Below are positions 29,511 through 37,686 of a stretch of DNA of 64,000 bases, piece by piece. Under the pieces are notes generated by a model. The model saw only the letters and a program-made list of their open reading frames with translations, ran no database searches and had not been told where the DNA came from. A program made the position numbers and the translations under genes. How positions within the stretch are numbered: position 1 is the stretch's first letter; each line of letters starts with the position of its first letter. This stretch comes from Taibaiella sp. (GTDB taxonomy: Bacteria; Bacteroidota; Bacteroidia; Chitinophagales; Chitinophagaceae), in assembly GCA_021740995.1 (NCBI GenBank), contig JAIOYR010000006.1, forward strand, positions 1 through 64,000. Direction: 5' to 3'.

Positions 29511-30413
29511 TTACATCAATTTATTTCGTTTAATCAAAAACGCATGCAATACTTCATCTACCGGCTTAGACAGATCCACCGCTATCCTTTCTATATGGTA
29601 TTGGTGACATCGCTGTTCTATTTCGTTCCTGAAACTGCGCATTTTCTCTACATATTGCTCTTTTATCTGTTGCGGTTGCAGTTTTATCCGGTCTCCGCTT
29701 TCCAAATCTACAAATTCATAGGGCCTGTTCTCAAACTCAAACTCTACCTCCTGTGCACCGTCCACCACATGAAACAGGATAACTTCGTGTTTATTGTACC
29801 TCAGATGCTGCAAAGCAGCAAAAAGGTCATCGATATTATCCGCATCATCCATCATATCGCTAAATATTATTATAAGCGATCGTTTGTGCATTTTTTCTGC
29901 CACCATGTGCAGTGCACCGGCAGCGTCTGTCACTACGTTGTCCGTATTTGCACTCATAGTGCGCTGCAGCTCATTCATCAGCATACGGTTGTGGCTGTGC
30001 GAAGACCTGCAATCGGAAAAATAATATACGTCTTTATTAAACAATGCTAGTGCAGATGCATCCAACTGCCGTTTCATCAGTTGCAGCAGGCTGGCAGCAG
30101 CCACACACGAAAACTGCAGCTTATTTACCTTCTGGCTGTCCTTGGGGTACTGCATAGACGACGAAGTATCCAGTACAATACAGCACCTGAGGTTCGTTTC
30201 TTCCTCAAACCTCTTTACAAACAACTTATCGGTGCGCCCAAAAACGCGCCAGTCAATATGCCTCAGGGGGTCGCCCTGATTGTACAATCTATGCTCTGCA
30301 AACTCTACCGAAAACCCATGAAACGGGCTTTTGTGCAGACCCAGTATAAACCCTTCTACCACCTGCCGGGCTATCAGTTCTAAATTCTCATTAAGGGGTT
30401 GTTGGAGCAGCAA
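29511..30413 (-). CDS. DUF58 family von Willebrand factor A-like protein
   Basis: The 300-residue protein has the DUF58 signature HGFSVEFAEHRLYNQGDPLRHIDWRVFGRTDKLFVKRFEEE and a metal-ion-dependent adhesion site D-x-S-x-S (LDTSSSM, Asp82). These proteins usually work with MoxR AAA ATPases in assembling or activating complexes, for example in aerotolerance operons. No moxR is adjacent here, so the partner must be elsewhere. It lacks membrane helices and is therefore cytoplasmic. It precedes yceD on the same strand. Confidence 0.9.
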   Translation of the reverse strand: MLLQQPLNENLELIARQVVEGFILGLHKSPFHGFSVEFAEHRLYNQGDPLRHIDWRVFGRTDKLFVKRFEEETNLRCCIVLDTSSSMQYPKDSQKVNKLQFSCVAAASLLQLMKRQLDASALALFNKDVYYFSDCRSSHSHNRMLMNELQRTMSANTDNVVTDAAGALHMVAEKMHKRSLIIIFSDMMDDADNIDDLFAALQHLRYNKHEVILFHVVDGAQEVEFEFENRPYEFVDLESGDRIKLQPQQIKEQYVEKMRSFRNEIEQRCHQYHIERIAVDLSKPVDEVLHAFLIKRNKLM

Positions 30414-30432
30414 AGTCAGGTATTTTATCTGT

Positions 30433-30440
30433 CAAATTTA
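30433..30440 (-). promoter_or_regulatory. Candidate -7 box (TAAATTTG) of the DUF58 gene
   Basis: The minus strand reads TAAATTTG 19 nt before the ATG at 30413. A TTTG lies upstream at a 15-nt spacing (30459-30456), shorter than ideal. Confidence 0.45.
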
Positions 30441-30524
30441 GGCATTCTACACCAACAAATAGCCGTGGAAATACAGGATTAACAATAATGTATAACACCA
30501 ATAAAAAATGTAAAAAAATGAACG

Positions 30525-30935
30525 CTAAAATAACTCCTTAAACTGAGTCAGAGATATGACCTTAACAGGAGATTGGTTCCAGCCCAATAAAGCCTTTTCA
30601 CCAGTAACAAGCAGTTTAGCATTTGAACAAATAGCAAGATCAAAAAGGTAATCATCTTCTGGATCGGGACTTTTTATATTACGTGGCACCACATCAACGT
30701 ATGTGCTAATAACGCGCACAAACTTGACATACAAAAACGATTCTAGCGGTAGTATTTTTTTGATTTTCGGATATTCAAGAACCCTTGTTAACTCAGCAAG
30801 CAAATTGGCATCAATGAAGATTTCAATTTTATTCTTCACTACATATTGCAATATCCAATCAGTTTCCCTATTTATAAAAAGAGTTACAAAACAATTTACA
30901 TCAATAACAAATCGCTTAACCTTTCTCGTTGCCAT
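30525..30935 (-). CDS. PIN-domain toxin (RNase)
   Basis: The 136-residue protein has a PIN nuclease fold: FVIDVNC (Asp12) near the N-terminus, the LLAELTRVL acidic helix (Glu about 48), and SPDPEDDYLFDLAICSNAKLLVTGEKALL with the third and fourth acidic positions. It matches the subfamily of putative toxin-antitoxin PIN proteins of about 135-140 residues. It overlaps the preceding small gene by 20 bp, the typical translational coupling of an antitoxin-toxin pair. The RNA target is unknown. Confidence 0.85.
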   Translation of the reverse strand: MATRKVKRFVIDVNCFVTLFINRETDWILQYVVKNKIEIFIDANLLAELTRVLEYPKIKKILPLESFLYVKFVRVISTYVDVVPRNIKSPDPEDDYLFDLAICSNAKLLVTGEKALLGWNQSPVKVISLTQFKELF

Positions 30936-31161
30936 TTTTGCGGGCTTCTTTAATCATTGCATCAATTTCATCCGATGAAAAGTTATAGCCTGAAACAGCA
31001 CTATCTATTTCTTTAGCCAAACCAGAAAGTTTTTCTTTGTTGATTTGCATCCACAACAACTTCTGCTCAGATTCAGTCATCCCTCTAATATCATCGACTA
31101 ATAGGGCAAAAACAGACGGACTGTTTTTCCCGCTACCCCCATGTGACTTAATAACACCCAT
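30916..31161 (-). CDS. Putative antitoxin of the PIN toxin
   Basis: The product is about 81 residues when started at the ATG at 31161; an upstream TTG at 31179 lies inside the promoter box and is rejected. It has no recognisable DNA-binding fold, but the C-terminal half (KLSGLAKEIDSAVSGYNFSSDEIDAMIKEARKNG) is amphipathic and charged, as in antitoxin segments that wrap the toxin. Coupling with the PIN gene is the main evidence for the role. Confidence 0.6.
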   Translation of the reverse strand: MGVIKSHGGSGKNSPSVFALLVDDIRGMTESEQKLLWMQINKEKLSGLAKEIDSAVSGYNFSSDEIDAMIKEARKNGNEKG

Positions 31162-31176
31162 CGCCTTAATTTTATA

Positions 31177-31184
31177 CAAAAATA
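31177..31184 (-). promoter_or_regulatory. Candidate -7 box (TATTTTTG) of the PIN toxin-antitoxin operon
   Basis: The minus strand reads TATTTTTG, fitting TAnnTTTG, with its last base 16 nt before the ATG at 31161. It overlaps the alternative TTG start, which decides for the ATG. Confidence 0.5.
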
Positions 31185-31208
31185 CTACATATCCACAATA
31201 CTACACCC

Positions 31209-32132
31209 CTACCCTGCACCCTTGGGGTCAAGAAAACCAGCTATAACCCACCACCGAAAACGCTCCAGCATCACAAACTTGCTCCACTGACCCCTGAGAA
31301 GAAAACCCAGGCCGTAAGTAACCGCATAGCCCCATTTCATAAAGTACTCGATAAACTTCAGTAGCAGAGCCGCGCTGTTGCCTTTCAGCCGCAGCCGCTC
31401 ACCGCCACCTATGCCCATACTATGGCGTTGTACATAGGCCTTGTCGAATTTGTTGGCTTCTACACTATGCAGCACCCATACATGGGGCAGGTAATGTACT
31501 TTATGGTTATGTGCCAGTATGCGCAGATAAATATCCTTTTCCTCATTGGCAAGCAAGCCCGCCCCCTTTCTGCCAAGGTCGGTATTGAAGTACCCTATCT
31601 CATCAAATACCTGCCTGCGAAAAGCCATATTGGCACCACACGGATAGCGGGCACCGGTAAGCTGCTTTATACGGGGACCCTGGTCAAAATTGCCTACAAG
31701 ACCGAAAAAATATTTGGAATACCAATCCGGAGTTTCGGTAAGAAACCGGGGTACGATCTTGCCACCTACAGACCAGGTATCGGGATGGGCGTCAAAAAAA
31801 TCGCAGATACCCGACAGCCAGCCGGGCTGAGCTGTAGAGTCATCATCGAGATAGGCTACAATTTCCCCCTTAGCCTCTTTAGCACAGCGGGTACGGGCAA
31901 AAGCCACCCCCTGATTCTGCTCGTTAAAATACCGGAAATTGTAACCGTGATGAGCTACCCTGTATTCCTCAAGTAGTGAAATCGTATTATCAGTGCTGTT
32001 GTTGTCCACTACTATCACCTCATAGAGGCTTTTGTCATAGGCCTGACCAAATACACTCTCCACAGCATGTATAATAAACCGGGCTCTGTTGTAAGAGCAG
32101 ATAACCGCTGAAATCTTGAAAGGATAGTTCAT
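31209..32132 (-). CDS. Family 2 glycosyltransferase
   Basis: The 307-residue GT-A enzyme begins ISAVICSYNRARFIIHAVESVFGQ, has VIVVDNNSTDNT, the acidic DDD motif (IVAYLDDDSTAQPGW) that binds the metal and nucleotide-sugar, and the acceptor-side NEEKDIYLRILAHNHKVHYLPH in place of the usual ED-x-D. Near the C-terminus is a hydrophobic stretch (WGYAVTYGLGFLLRG), suggesting membrane association. It probably adds a sugar to a surface polysaccharide or glycolipid. It stands alone, not with the pair at 5.3-7.4 kb. Confidence 0.9.
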   Translation of the reverse strand: MNYPFKISAVICSYNRARFIIHAVESVFGQAYDKSLYEVIVVDNNSTDNTISLLEEYRVAHHGYNFRYFNEQNQGVAFARTRCAKEAKGEIVAYLDDDSTAQPGWLSGICDFFDAHPDTWSVGGKIVPRFLTETPDWYSKYFFGLVGNFDQGPRIKQLTGARYPCGANMAFRRQVFDEIGYFNTDLGRKGAGLLANEEKDIYLRILAHNHKVHYLPHVWVLHSVEANKFDKAYVQRHSMGIGGGERLRLKGNSAALLLKFIEYFMKWGYAVTYGLGFLLRGQWSKFVMLERFRWWVIAGFLDPKGAG

Positions 32133-32232
32133 CAGGCGCTAAAATTACGATTTGTAACCCGATTACCCATATAGTGCCCTATCTGACGAAAATGGGCATG
32201 GTACTTAACTAAATTTTAGCATAATTTGGCTG

Positions 32233-32240
32233 TACGTTTG
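32233..32240 (+). promoter_or_regulatory. Candidate -7 box (TACGTTTG) of the hybrid sensor
   Basis: TACGTTTG fits TAnnTTTG, 30 nt before the ATG at 32271. No -33 TTTG at the ideal distance. Confidence 0.45.
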
Positions 32241-32270
32241 TATGTCGGTAATAGATACACACAGTCTTAA

Positions 32271-34883
32271 ATGAGGAAATGCTACCACCTTCTGCTGTTA
32301 TTCACTCTGGCAAGCGCGCCCGCTCCTGCACAGGAAGATGCCATAAAACCCCTACTCGAAAAAGCACGAGTGTTAAACAACCGAAAAGTAGCAGATTCGG
32401 CAATATTCTATACAGACTCGGTACTGAAGCTATGCGATAAATACCAGGATCACGCTTCCCGCATAAAGGCTATGCGCATAAAAGGCAAATCCCTTTTTAC
32501 CCTAAAAAAGGAAAAAGAGGCAGTATCGCTCTATTTTGCGGCACTAAGGCTTTGCAAATCGCCGGCTGATGACAAAGAGATAGCCTGGCTGTACGGTGAA
32601 ATAGGCTACGCCTATTACATACAAGGGCACAGCAAAGAATCTAAGGGCTATTACAAAAAAGAAATAGCCATACTCACTGACATAGCAGGAAAAGACAGCC
32701 TGGGCAACCAATACATAAACATGGCGGTGATGCACCAGCAACTGGGCGAACTGGACAGCTCACAAATGATGCTGAATGAAGTAAGAGACATACTCTCCCG
32801 AAACAACGACAGTGCAATGCGGGGGTACTATTACTTCAATATGGGTGCACACCATACCGCCAGAAACCAACCCGACTCTGCCAGGCACTACTATCTGCTG
32901 GCACACGACATATGGAAGGCACTGGATAATAAATCGCAATTGTTTAAAGTGACCTTTAACCTCGGCTACTACTACTTCCAGAAAAAAGATTACCAATCTG
33001 CGATAAAATACTACCTGCTTTCCCTTTCTGCTGCTCAAAAACACGGAATGAAAAGGGATATAGCGCATGTATACGGCACTATGGCCGAATCGTATGCAGC
33101 TATTAACGACCATAAAAATGCCTATAAGTACCTGTACCTGTATGCTACACTCAATGACTCATTTGCCCGGGAAGACATAAACAACTATGTACTGAAACTG
33201 GACAAACAATATGAAACAGACAAAAACCGGGAGCTGATACAGGCGCAGGAACTGGAAATAAAGACATCGACCCTGGCGGTACAAAAGCAGCGAAATACTA
33301 CGCTCACTATTATCATCATTTTTGTGTTGCTGCTGTTTGCCGGAGCTATCGCTATTGTGTACAGCACATTCAGAAACAGGGTGCGCAAAAAAGTAGAAGA
33401 AGCGAAAGGAAGATTTTTCGCGAATGTGGCCCACGAAATCCGAACGCCCCTATCAATGATACAGGCGCCAATAGAGCTACTCCAAAACAACACAACCGAC
33501 CCAGCGCAGCAGCAGCAACTGGCTATAGCGGCCCGCAATACCCAAAGGCTGAACGACCTGATAAACCAGATGCTCGACATCTCGAAACTGGATGCAGCCC
33601 GCTATACACTTCACAATAGCGTAGGCAACCTGGAAGATTTTGCCAAACAGCTATTTATTCAGTATACCCAGCAAGCTAAAGAGAAAAACATAACGCTAAC
33701 CTGCCATACAGATGCTAACACAGGCAATGTGCTTTTTGACAAAGATGCACTGGAAAAAATACTGAACAATCTGGCAGGCAATGCCATAAAATATACACAG
33801 TCGGGCGGCGCGGCAGGCGTTGAGCTCACAGCAACGGAAACAGCAACCGGTGTGCAACTGCTGATAAACGTTTGGGATACAGGTAACGGTATACCCGCCG
33901 AAGATCAGGCACACATATTCGAGCGGTTTTACCGCTCACCAGAGCAGCAGAAAGCCGGCGTAAAAGGCATAGGCATAGGGCTGGCACTGGTGAAGGAACT
34001 GGTAACACTCATGAACGGAACCCTGAGTGTAACCAGCGAACCCGGCAAGGGCTCCGTGTTCACGGTAGCCAGCACACTGTTACCAGCAGCAACAATCGCA
34101 CCAAATGCCGTAAAAACAGACCATCAGGCGCCCATCATACTGCTGGCAGAAGATGACACTGACATTCTGAGCTTCAACAAGGCACTGATGGAAGATGAGG
34201 GGTACCATGTGCTCACAGCCAGAAACGGCAATGAAGCGATATCCCTAATCAGCACCACCCTACCCGACCTGATAGTGACCGACCTGATGATGCCTGGCAT
34301 GGATGGTCTGGAGCTGCTAAAAGCAATAAGAGCCAGCATACTCACTGCACACATACCCGTTATCATACTCAGCGCCAGGGCATCGGCACAGGCAAAAACA
34401 GAAGGGGTAGCCGAAGGTGCTCAGGCATACCTGCCCAAGCCCTTTAGCCCGGCAGAGCTAAAGGGGCTGGTAAAGAACCAGCTACAACTGCTGAACCGGC
34501 AAAAAACCTACTACCAGACACAAACTGAAGACAAAGAAAAAAGTGTTGAAGAACGGTATTCAGGCACAGACCCCTTCACACAGAAATGCTATACAACTAT
34601 TCAGGAGCATCTGGATGACCCGCAACTGTCCGTAGAAAAACTGGCTGAACTAATGAACATCAACCGTAGCCACTTCCAGCGAAAAATAAAGACACTTACC
34701 GGCTACTCACCATCAGAGCTCATTCGCACCATTCGCCTGGAAAAAGCAAGGGATATATTGCTGAAGAAAGAAAACAACATTACCGAAACAGCATATGCTA
34801 CCGGCTTCACCTCGCAATCCTATTTTACCAAGTGTTTCTCAGAGCACTTTGGTTATCCGCCCAGCCAGATGGGGGAACACTAA
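32271..34883 (+). CDS. TPR/hybrid histidine kinase/AraC one-protein two-component system
   Basis: The 870-residue protein has a signal peptide, about seven tetratricopeptide-like repeats (about 25-310), one transmembrane helix (about 343-365), a HisKA domain with phosphoacceptor His388 (FFANVAHEIRTPL), a HATPase domain (NNLAGNAIKYT, WDTGNGIPAEDQ, GIGIGLALVKELV), a receiver domain with Asp671 (VTDLMMPGMDG) and a C-terminal AraC helix-turn-helix pair (about 770-870). The TPR module faces the periplasm or anchors other sensors, and the AraC end binds DNA. This is the HTCS class in Bacteroidetes, but with TPRs in place of the usual beta-propeller. No sugar-utilisation genes are adjacent, so its target is unknown. 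Confidence 0.94.
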   Translation: MRKCYHLLLLFTLASAPAPAQEDAIKPLLEKARVLNNRKVADSAIFYTDSVLKLCDKYQDHASRIKAMRIKGKSLFTLKKEKEAVSLYFAALRLCKSPADDKEIAWLYGEIGYAYYIQGHSKESKGYYKKEIAILTDIAGKDSLGNQYINMAVMHQQLGELDSSQMMLNEVRDILSRNNDSAMRGYYYFNMGAHHTARNQPDSARHYYLLAHDIWKALDNKSQLFKVTFNLGYYYFQKKDYQSAIKYYLLSLSAAQKHGMKRDIAHVYGTMAESYAAINDHKNAYKYLYLYATLNDSFAREDINNYVLKLDKQYETDKNRELIQAQELEIKTSTLAVQKQRNTTLTIIIIFVLLLFAGAIAIVYSTFRNRVRKKVEEAKGRFFANVAHEIRTPLSMIQAPIELLQNNTTDPAQQQQLAIAARNTQRLNDLINQMLDISKLDAARYTLHNSVGNLEDFAKQLFIQYTQQAKEKNITLTCHTDANTGNVLFDKDALEKILNNLAGNAIKYTQSGGAAGVELTATETATGVQLLINVWDTGNGIPAEDQAHIFERFYRSPEQQKAGVKGIGIGLALVKELVTLMNGTLSVTSEPGKGSVFTVASTLLPAATIAPNAVKTDHQAPIILLAEDDTDILSFNKALMEDEGYHVLTARNGNEAISLISTTLPDLIVTDLMMPGMDGLELLKAIRASILTAHIPVIILSARASAQAKTEGVAEGAQAYLPKPFSPAELKGLVKNQLQLLNRQKTYYQTQTEDKEKSVEERYSGTDPFTQKCYTTIQEHLDDPQLSVEKLAELMNINRSHFQRKIKTLTGYSPSELIRTIRLEKARDILLKKENNITETAYATGFTSQSYFTKCFSEHFGYPPSQMGEH

Positions 34884-34925
34884 AAAAAGAATTAATCCGA
34901 CAAAACGCTTAATGACCTAATACCC

Positions 34926-34933
34926 TATTTTTG
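34926..34933 (+). promoter_or_regulatory. Candidate -7 box (TATTTTTG) of trmH
   Basis: TATTTTTG fits TAnnTTTG and ends 6 nt before the ATG at 34940, so the transcript would be leaderless or almost so. A TTG in the same frame at 34931 overlaps the box and cannot be the start. Confidence 0.5.
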
Positions 34934-34939
34934 CACCCG

Positions 34940-35542
34940 ATGACACCGGAAAGGTCTACTAAAATAAACAGAGTACTCAACCTCAGGCAAAGTGGCCTGG
35001 TGGTTATAATGGAAAACGTATTTGACCCGCACAATGTATCGGCGGTGATGCGCACCTGCGATGCGGTGGGTGTGCAGGATGTGTTTGTGCTGAACAATGG
35101 TATACCCCAGCACAAGCGGTATGGTAAGACCAGCTCTGCTAGTGCTATAGGCTGGCTATCGATACACGAGTATAGCGATACTGCCGCATGTATGGCTCAT
35201 GTAAAACAGCTGTGCAACAAGGTATATGCTACCCACCTGGGAGTGAAGTCATCATCGCTCTACGAGCTGAACCTGACTGAAAAAGTAGCACTGGTTTTTG
35301 GTAATGAGCGGCACGGAGTAACCGAAAACTGCCTCACCTACTGCGATGGAAATTTTATAATCCCGCAAATGGGTATGGTGCAGTCGCTCAATATATCTGT
35401 GGCTTGCGCTATTACGCTCTATGAGGCGCTGAGACAACGGCAAGATGCTGGCTACTATGATGGCACCTGCAGGCTGCCGCCGGAGCAAAGAAACAAACTG
35501 GCAACCGCCTGGAAAATGTATGGGTCAAACGAAACACCTTAA
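34940..35542 (+). CDS. trmH: tRNA (guanosine-18) 2'-O-methyltransferase, SpoU/TrmH family
   Basis: The 200-residue protein starts MTPERSTKINRVLNLRQSGL and then VVIMENVFDPHNVSAVMRTCDAVGVQDV, the first SPOUT motif. Motif II is VALVFGNERHGVTE and motif III IIPQMGMVQSLNISVACAITLYEALRQR, which together form the knotted SAM site. The alignment of the N-terminus with TrmH supports the ATG at 34940. It methylates the ribose of G18 in tRNA. It is a single gene following the hybrid sensor, with its own promoter box. Confidence 0.92.
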   Translation: MTPERSTKINRVLNLRQSGLVVIMENVFDPHNVSAVMRTCDAVGVQDVFVLNNGIPQHKRYGKTSSASAIGWLSIHEYSDTAACMAHVKQLCNKVYATHLGVKSSSLYELNLTEKVALVFGNERHGVTENCLTYCDGNFIIPQMGMVQSLNISVACAITLYEALRQRQDAGYYDGTCRLPPEQRNKLATAWKMYGSNETP

Positions 35543-35558
35543 CCACGTGGGTTATGAC

Positions 35559-35566
35559 TATATTTG
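35559..35566 (+). promoter_or_regulatory. Candidate -7 box (TATATTTG)
   Basis: TATATTTG fits TAnnTTTG, 20 nt before the ATG of the lipoprotein at 35587. No clear -33 element. Confidence 0.45.
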
Positions 35567-35586
35567 AATAACTATACATTGTTGCT

Positions 35587-36153
35587 ATGCTACTACCACT
35601 CCGTTCTTATATCGCGTGTTGTGCAGTGATGGCAATACTATGTTTGTGCAACTGCAACAGCCCCGCAAACAATAACAAAACAAAGAATGACACACTTGCA
35701 ACTGTGGTACCAAGCACTGCAGACACGCTCATGCCCGACGTTTATGATGAAGATATGGACGACTATGCCACAGTATATGTGGTTGTTGCCGATACCGGTC
35801 AGGACTATTACCCGCTGCAGTGGGCCATGTATCGCCTAAGTAGTCAGCTGAGTATACCTATAGACACGATGAACCGCTACTACAATGCTCAGAAAAATGA
35901 GATAGTGCTGGCAGATGATGATGAAGATGAAATGTACAGAGGCGAGTATTTCCCCCGAAGGTTTGCATCAGCAGTGCTGAGCCTGGAGTATTACCGCATA
36001 TACAACGATACTACCACCGATAAGAACATAGCCCTTGTGGCCGGCACTTATGAAACTGCAAAGAGTGCTGATTCTGCGCTTGCACTGCTGCGGCCGCTTG
36101 CACCCAATTCATTTGGTAAAGTAGCAAGGATATATGTAGGCTGCATGCACTAA
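35587..36153 (+). CDS. Hypothetical lipoprotein
   Basis: The family is not recognised. The 188-residue product has a type II signal peptide with a cysteine-rich end (AILCLCNC, Cys23 the probable lipidated residue), an Asn/Thr-rich linker, and a domain with TVYVVVADTGQDYYPLQWAMYRLSSQLSIPIDTMNRYYN and later IALVAGTYETAKSADSALALLRPLAP, reminiscent of the beta-alpha repeats of SPOR domains but without enough identity to call it. An acidic segment ADDDEDEM lies in the middle. It ends before a bidirectional terminator. Confidence 0.65.
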   Translation: MLLPLRSYIACCAVMAILCLCNCNSPANNNKTKNDTLATVVPSTADTLMPDVYDEDMDDYATVYVVVADTGQDYYPLQWAMYRLSSQLSIPIDTMNRYYNAQKNEIVLADDDEDEMYRGEYFPRRFASAVLSLEYYRIYNDTTTDKNIALVAGTYETAKSADSALALLRPLAPNSFGKVARIYVGCMH

Positions 36154-36172
36154 TAGACCATTACAAAACAAA

Positions 36173-36197
36173 CCGTCCCGGCAATGTGCCGGGACGG
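36173..36197. terminator. Bidirectional terminator hairpin
   Basis: An 11-bp perfect stem CCGTCCCGGCA (36173-36183) and TGCCGGGACGG (36187-36197) closes an ATG triloop between the convergent lipoprotein and thioredoxin genes. On the minus strand a TTTGTTTTG tract follows, so it best serves trxA. Confidence 0.8.
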
Positions 36198-36222
36198 ATA
36201 TAAAGACATTTGTAAGAGATGA

Positions 36223-36543
36223 TTATCCCAGTATCTTCTGTATTTTTTTGTCAAATACATTCTTTGGAGCCATGCCCAGTTGCTTATCTACAACCTGACC
36301 ATTTTTTATAAATAAAACGCATGGAATGCTGGTAACACCATAGTTGATGCTCAGGTTAGGATTCTCATCCACATTCACTTTACCTACGTTTACTTTGCCT
36401 GCATATTCTGTATGCAACGCGTCAATTGTTGGTCCTAATGCGAGACAAGGTCCGCACCATGGTGCCCAGAAATCTATTACAGAAAGTTTGTCTGCCTTTA
36501 ATACTTCCGCATCGAAATTCGAATCCGTGTATACTGCTGCCAT
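36223..36543 (-). CDS. trxA: Thioredoxin
   Basis: The 106-residue cytoplasmic protein-disulfide reductase has the canonical active site WCGPC (Cys30 and Cys33), the buried Asp24, and the cis-proline loop TSIPCVLF, where a Cys follows the cis-Pro instead of the usual Thr. The C-terminal GMAPKNVFDKKIQKIL fits. Length is standard. It has its own promoter box, and ends at a shared terminator. Confidence 0.97.
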   Translation of the reverse strand: MAAVYTDSNFDAEVLKADKLSVIDFWAPWCGPCLALGPTIDALHTEYAGKVNVGKVNVDENPNLSINYGVTSIPCVLFIKNGQVVDKQLGMAPKNVFDKKIQKILG

Positions 36544-36778
36544 TGTTTATTTTGTTTAAATTATTTTATGGTTAAGAAACACAAAGGTAAACCATTAAAC
36601 GATGGAGTATGAATAGAATGCTGAAATACCGATATAGCCTTTCCACATAATGCTAACAATTTTAATAATGCATTAACAAAAATACAATCCATAAAATGGC
36701 GAACATCTATTTCTGGCACGATTTTTTCATTGGTATAGATAAGTCCGATGTTGGGCTACAACTAAAACCCGAGTTGTT
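36544..36778. other. Spacer upstream of trxA and a small reading frame
   Basis: An A/T-rich stretch that holds the trxA promoter box but no other gene, repeat or terminator that I can support. Confidence 0.5.
36582..36589 (-). promoter_or_regulatory. Candidate -7 box (TACCTTTG) of trxA
   Basis: The minus strand reads TACCTTTG, matching TAnnTTTG, 38 nt before the trxA ATG. No -33 element at the ideal distance. Confidence 0.5.
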
Positions 36779-36907
36779 ATGGCCAGTGTTATGTTGTTGT
36801 TTGCTATTTCTATGTCTTTGATGATTCGCTTTGTGGAAAAAAAGATAGACCCTAAAGACCTTTCTAAAAATACTGCCACTGAAACCGACGAAAAGGTAGG
36901 CAAGTAA
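36779..36907 (+). CDS. Possible 42-residue single-helix membrane peptide
   Basis: The ATG at 36779 opens a frame of 42 codons ending at TAA 36905-36907. The product begins MASVMLLLFAISM-like (residues 1-17, hydrophobic, including LLFAISMSLMI), followed by a polar tail with a basic then acidic pattern (RFVEKKIDPKDLSKN, TETDEKVGK). A short helix with a positive-inside tail is the usual form of small membrane peptides. No homologue is recognised and no promoter box was found, so coding status is uncertain. Confidence 0.35.
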   Translation: MASVMLLFAISMSLMIRFVEKKIDPKDLSKNTATETDEKVGK

Positions 36908-36943
36908 ATGTATTGTTTGATTTGCTTAAGAACTAACTCTTAA

Positions 36944-37300
36944 TCAGGATAATAAAACCTCTGCCGGAATACCTAATTCCCGGTGAAATATCTTAGCGAG
37001 TTCCAGATTTAGTGGTTTACGCTTGTTGAGCAATGCTGATACATAACCTTTAGAGCCTATCTTTCCAACCAAGTCCTTATTCTTCATCCCCTTCTCTTCC
37101 ATTTTCGCTTTTATTGCGTCAATCGGGTCAGGAAAAGGAATTGGATAATGTGCATCTTCATATTGTTTTATTAGCAACAATACCACTTGCAAATCTTCGC
37201 CTTCCGGGCTATCAGGGGTAACTTTTTTTTCAAATAATTCGTCCACCCAGTCAAGGTACTGCTGGTATTCTTTTTTTGTCTTTATAACGCTAAGTTTCAT
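36944..37300 (-). CDS. higA: HigA antitoxin with N-terminal extension
   Basis: The 118-residue protein has an N-terminal helical region (KTKKEYQQYLDWVDELFEKKVTPDSPEGEDLQVVLLLIKQYEDAHYP) followed by a Xre-type helix-turn-helix (DAIKAKMEEKGMKNKDLVGKIGSKGYVSALLNKRKPLNLELAKIFHRELGI). This is the COG5499 form of HigA that pairs with COG4680 HigB. It binds and inhibits the toxin and represses the operon. It follows higB with a 5-nt gap, and the toxin-first order is typical of HigBA. Confidence 0.92.
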   Translation of the reverse strand: MKLSVIKTKKEYQQYLDWVDELFEKKVTPDSPEGEDLQVVLLLIKQYEDAHYPIPFPDPIDAIKAKMEEKGMKNKDLVGKIGSKGYVSALLNKRKPLNLELAKIFHRELGIPAEVLLS

Positions 37301-37305
37301 CGCAG

Positions 37306-37614
37306 CTATTTTTTGTATTGAACTGTTGCAACATCTATTCTATCATATTCCTTATGTGTACCAAACCATTTTATTTGAACAACTTTAAATTCAAACACCA
37401 AACGCACAACGAGCCGATACTTGTTGCCCATGATATTAAAAACGACTCTATCGTCACCTACAATACTTGCATTGCCATAGGTTTGTTTCAATTCATTAAA
37501 GTTTTTAAAAGAGCAAATAATGAATTCGTGATACCATTCCTGCAATGCAGATGCAGCTTCCGGGTATTTCTTGCAATAAAACAATAGTGTGGCTCTTGCA
37601 ATAATATTATACAC
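37306..37614 (-). CDS. higB: HigB toxin (ribosome-dependent mRNA endonuclease)
   Basis: The roughly 102-residue RelE-fold toxin has the signature WYHEF, TYGNASIVGDDRVVFNIMGNKYRLVVRL and IKWFGTHKEYDRID of the COG4680 HigB family, including the conserved His and Tyr in GTHKEYD. No ATG start exists. TTG at 37617 lies 2 nt from the -7 box and is probably outside the transcript, so I choose GTG at 37614. Codon choice and promoter position suggest a leaderless, weakly initiated toxin. Confidence 0.9.
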   Translation of the reverse strand: MYNIIARATLLFYCKKYPEAASALQEWYHEFIICSFKNFNELKQTYGNASIVGDDRVVFNIMGNKYRLVVRLVFEFKVVQIKWFGTHKEYDRIDVATVQYKK

Positions 37615-37618
37615 CAAA

Positions 37619-37649
37619 CAAAATTAATAGTTTTCTGTTAGAAAACAAA
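37619..37649 (-). promoter_or_regulatory. HigBA promoter with operator between -33 and -7
   Basis: On the minus strand TTTG (37649-37646), 19 nt, TAATTTTG (37626-37619) matches the Bacteroidetes consensus. Between the two lies a perfect inverted repeat GTTTTCT-gtt-AGAAAAC (37630-37636 and 37640-37646). A dimer of HigA bound there would block RNA polymerase. That binding is inference. Confidence 0.75.
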
Positions 37650-37686
37650 TCTTTATCACCAACAAACAGTTGGGAATTATCTAATG

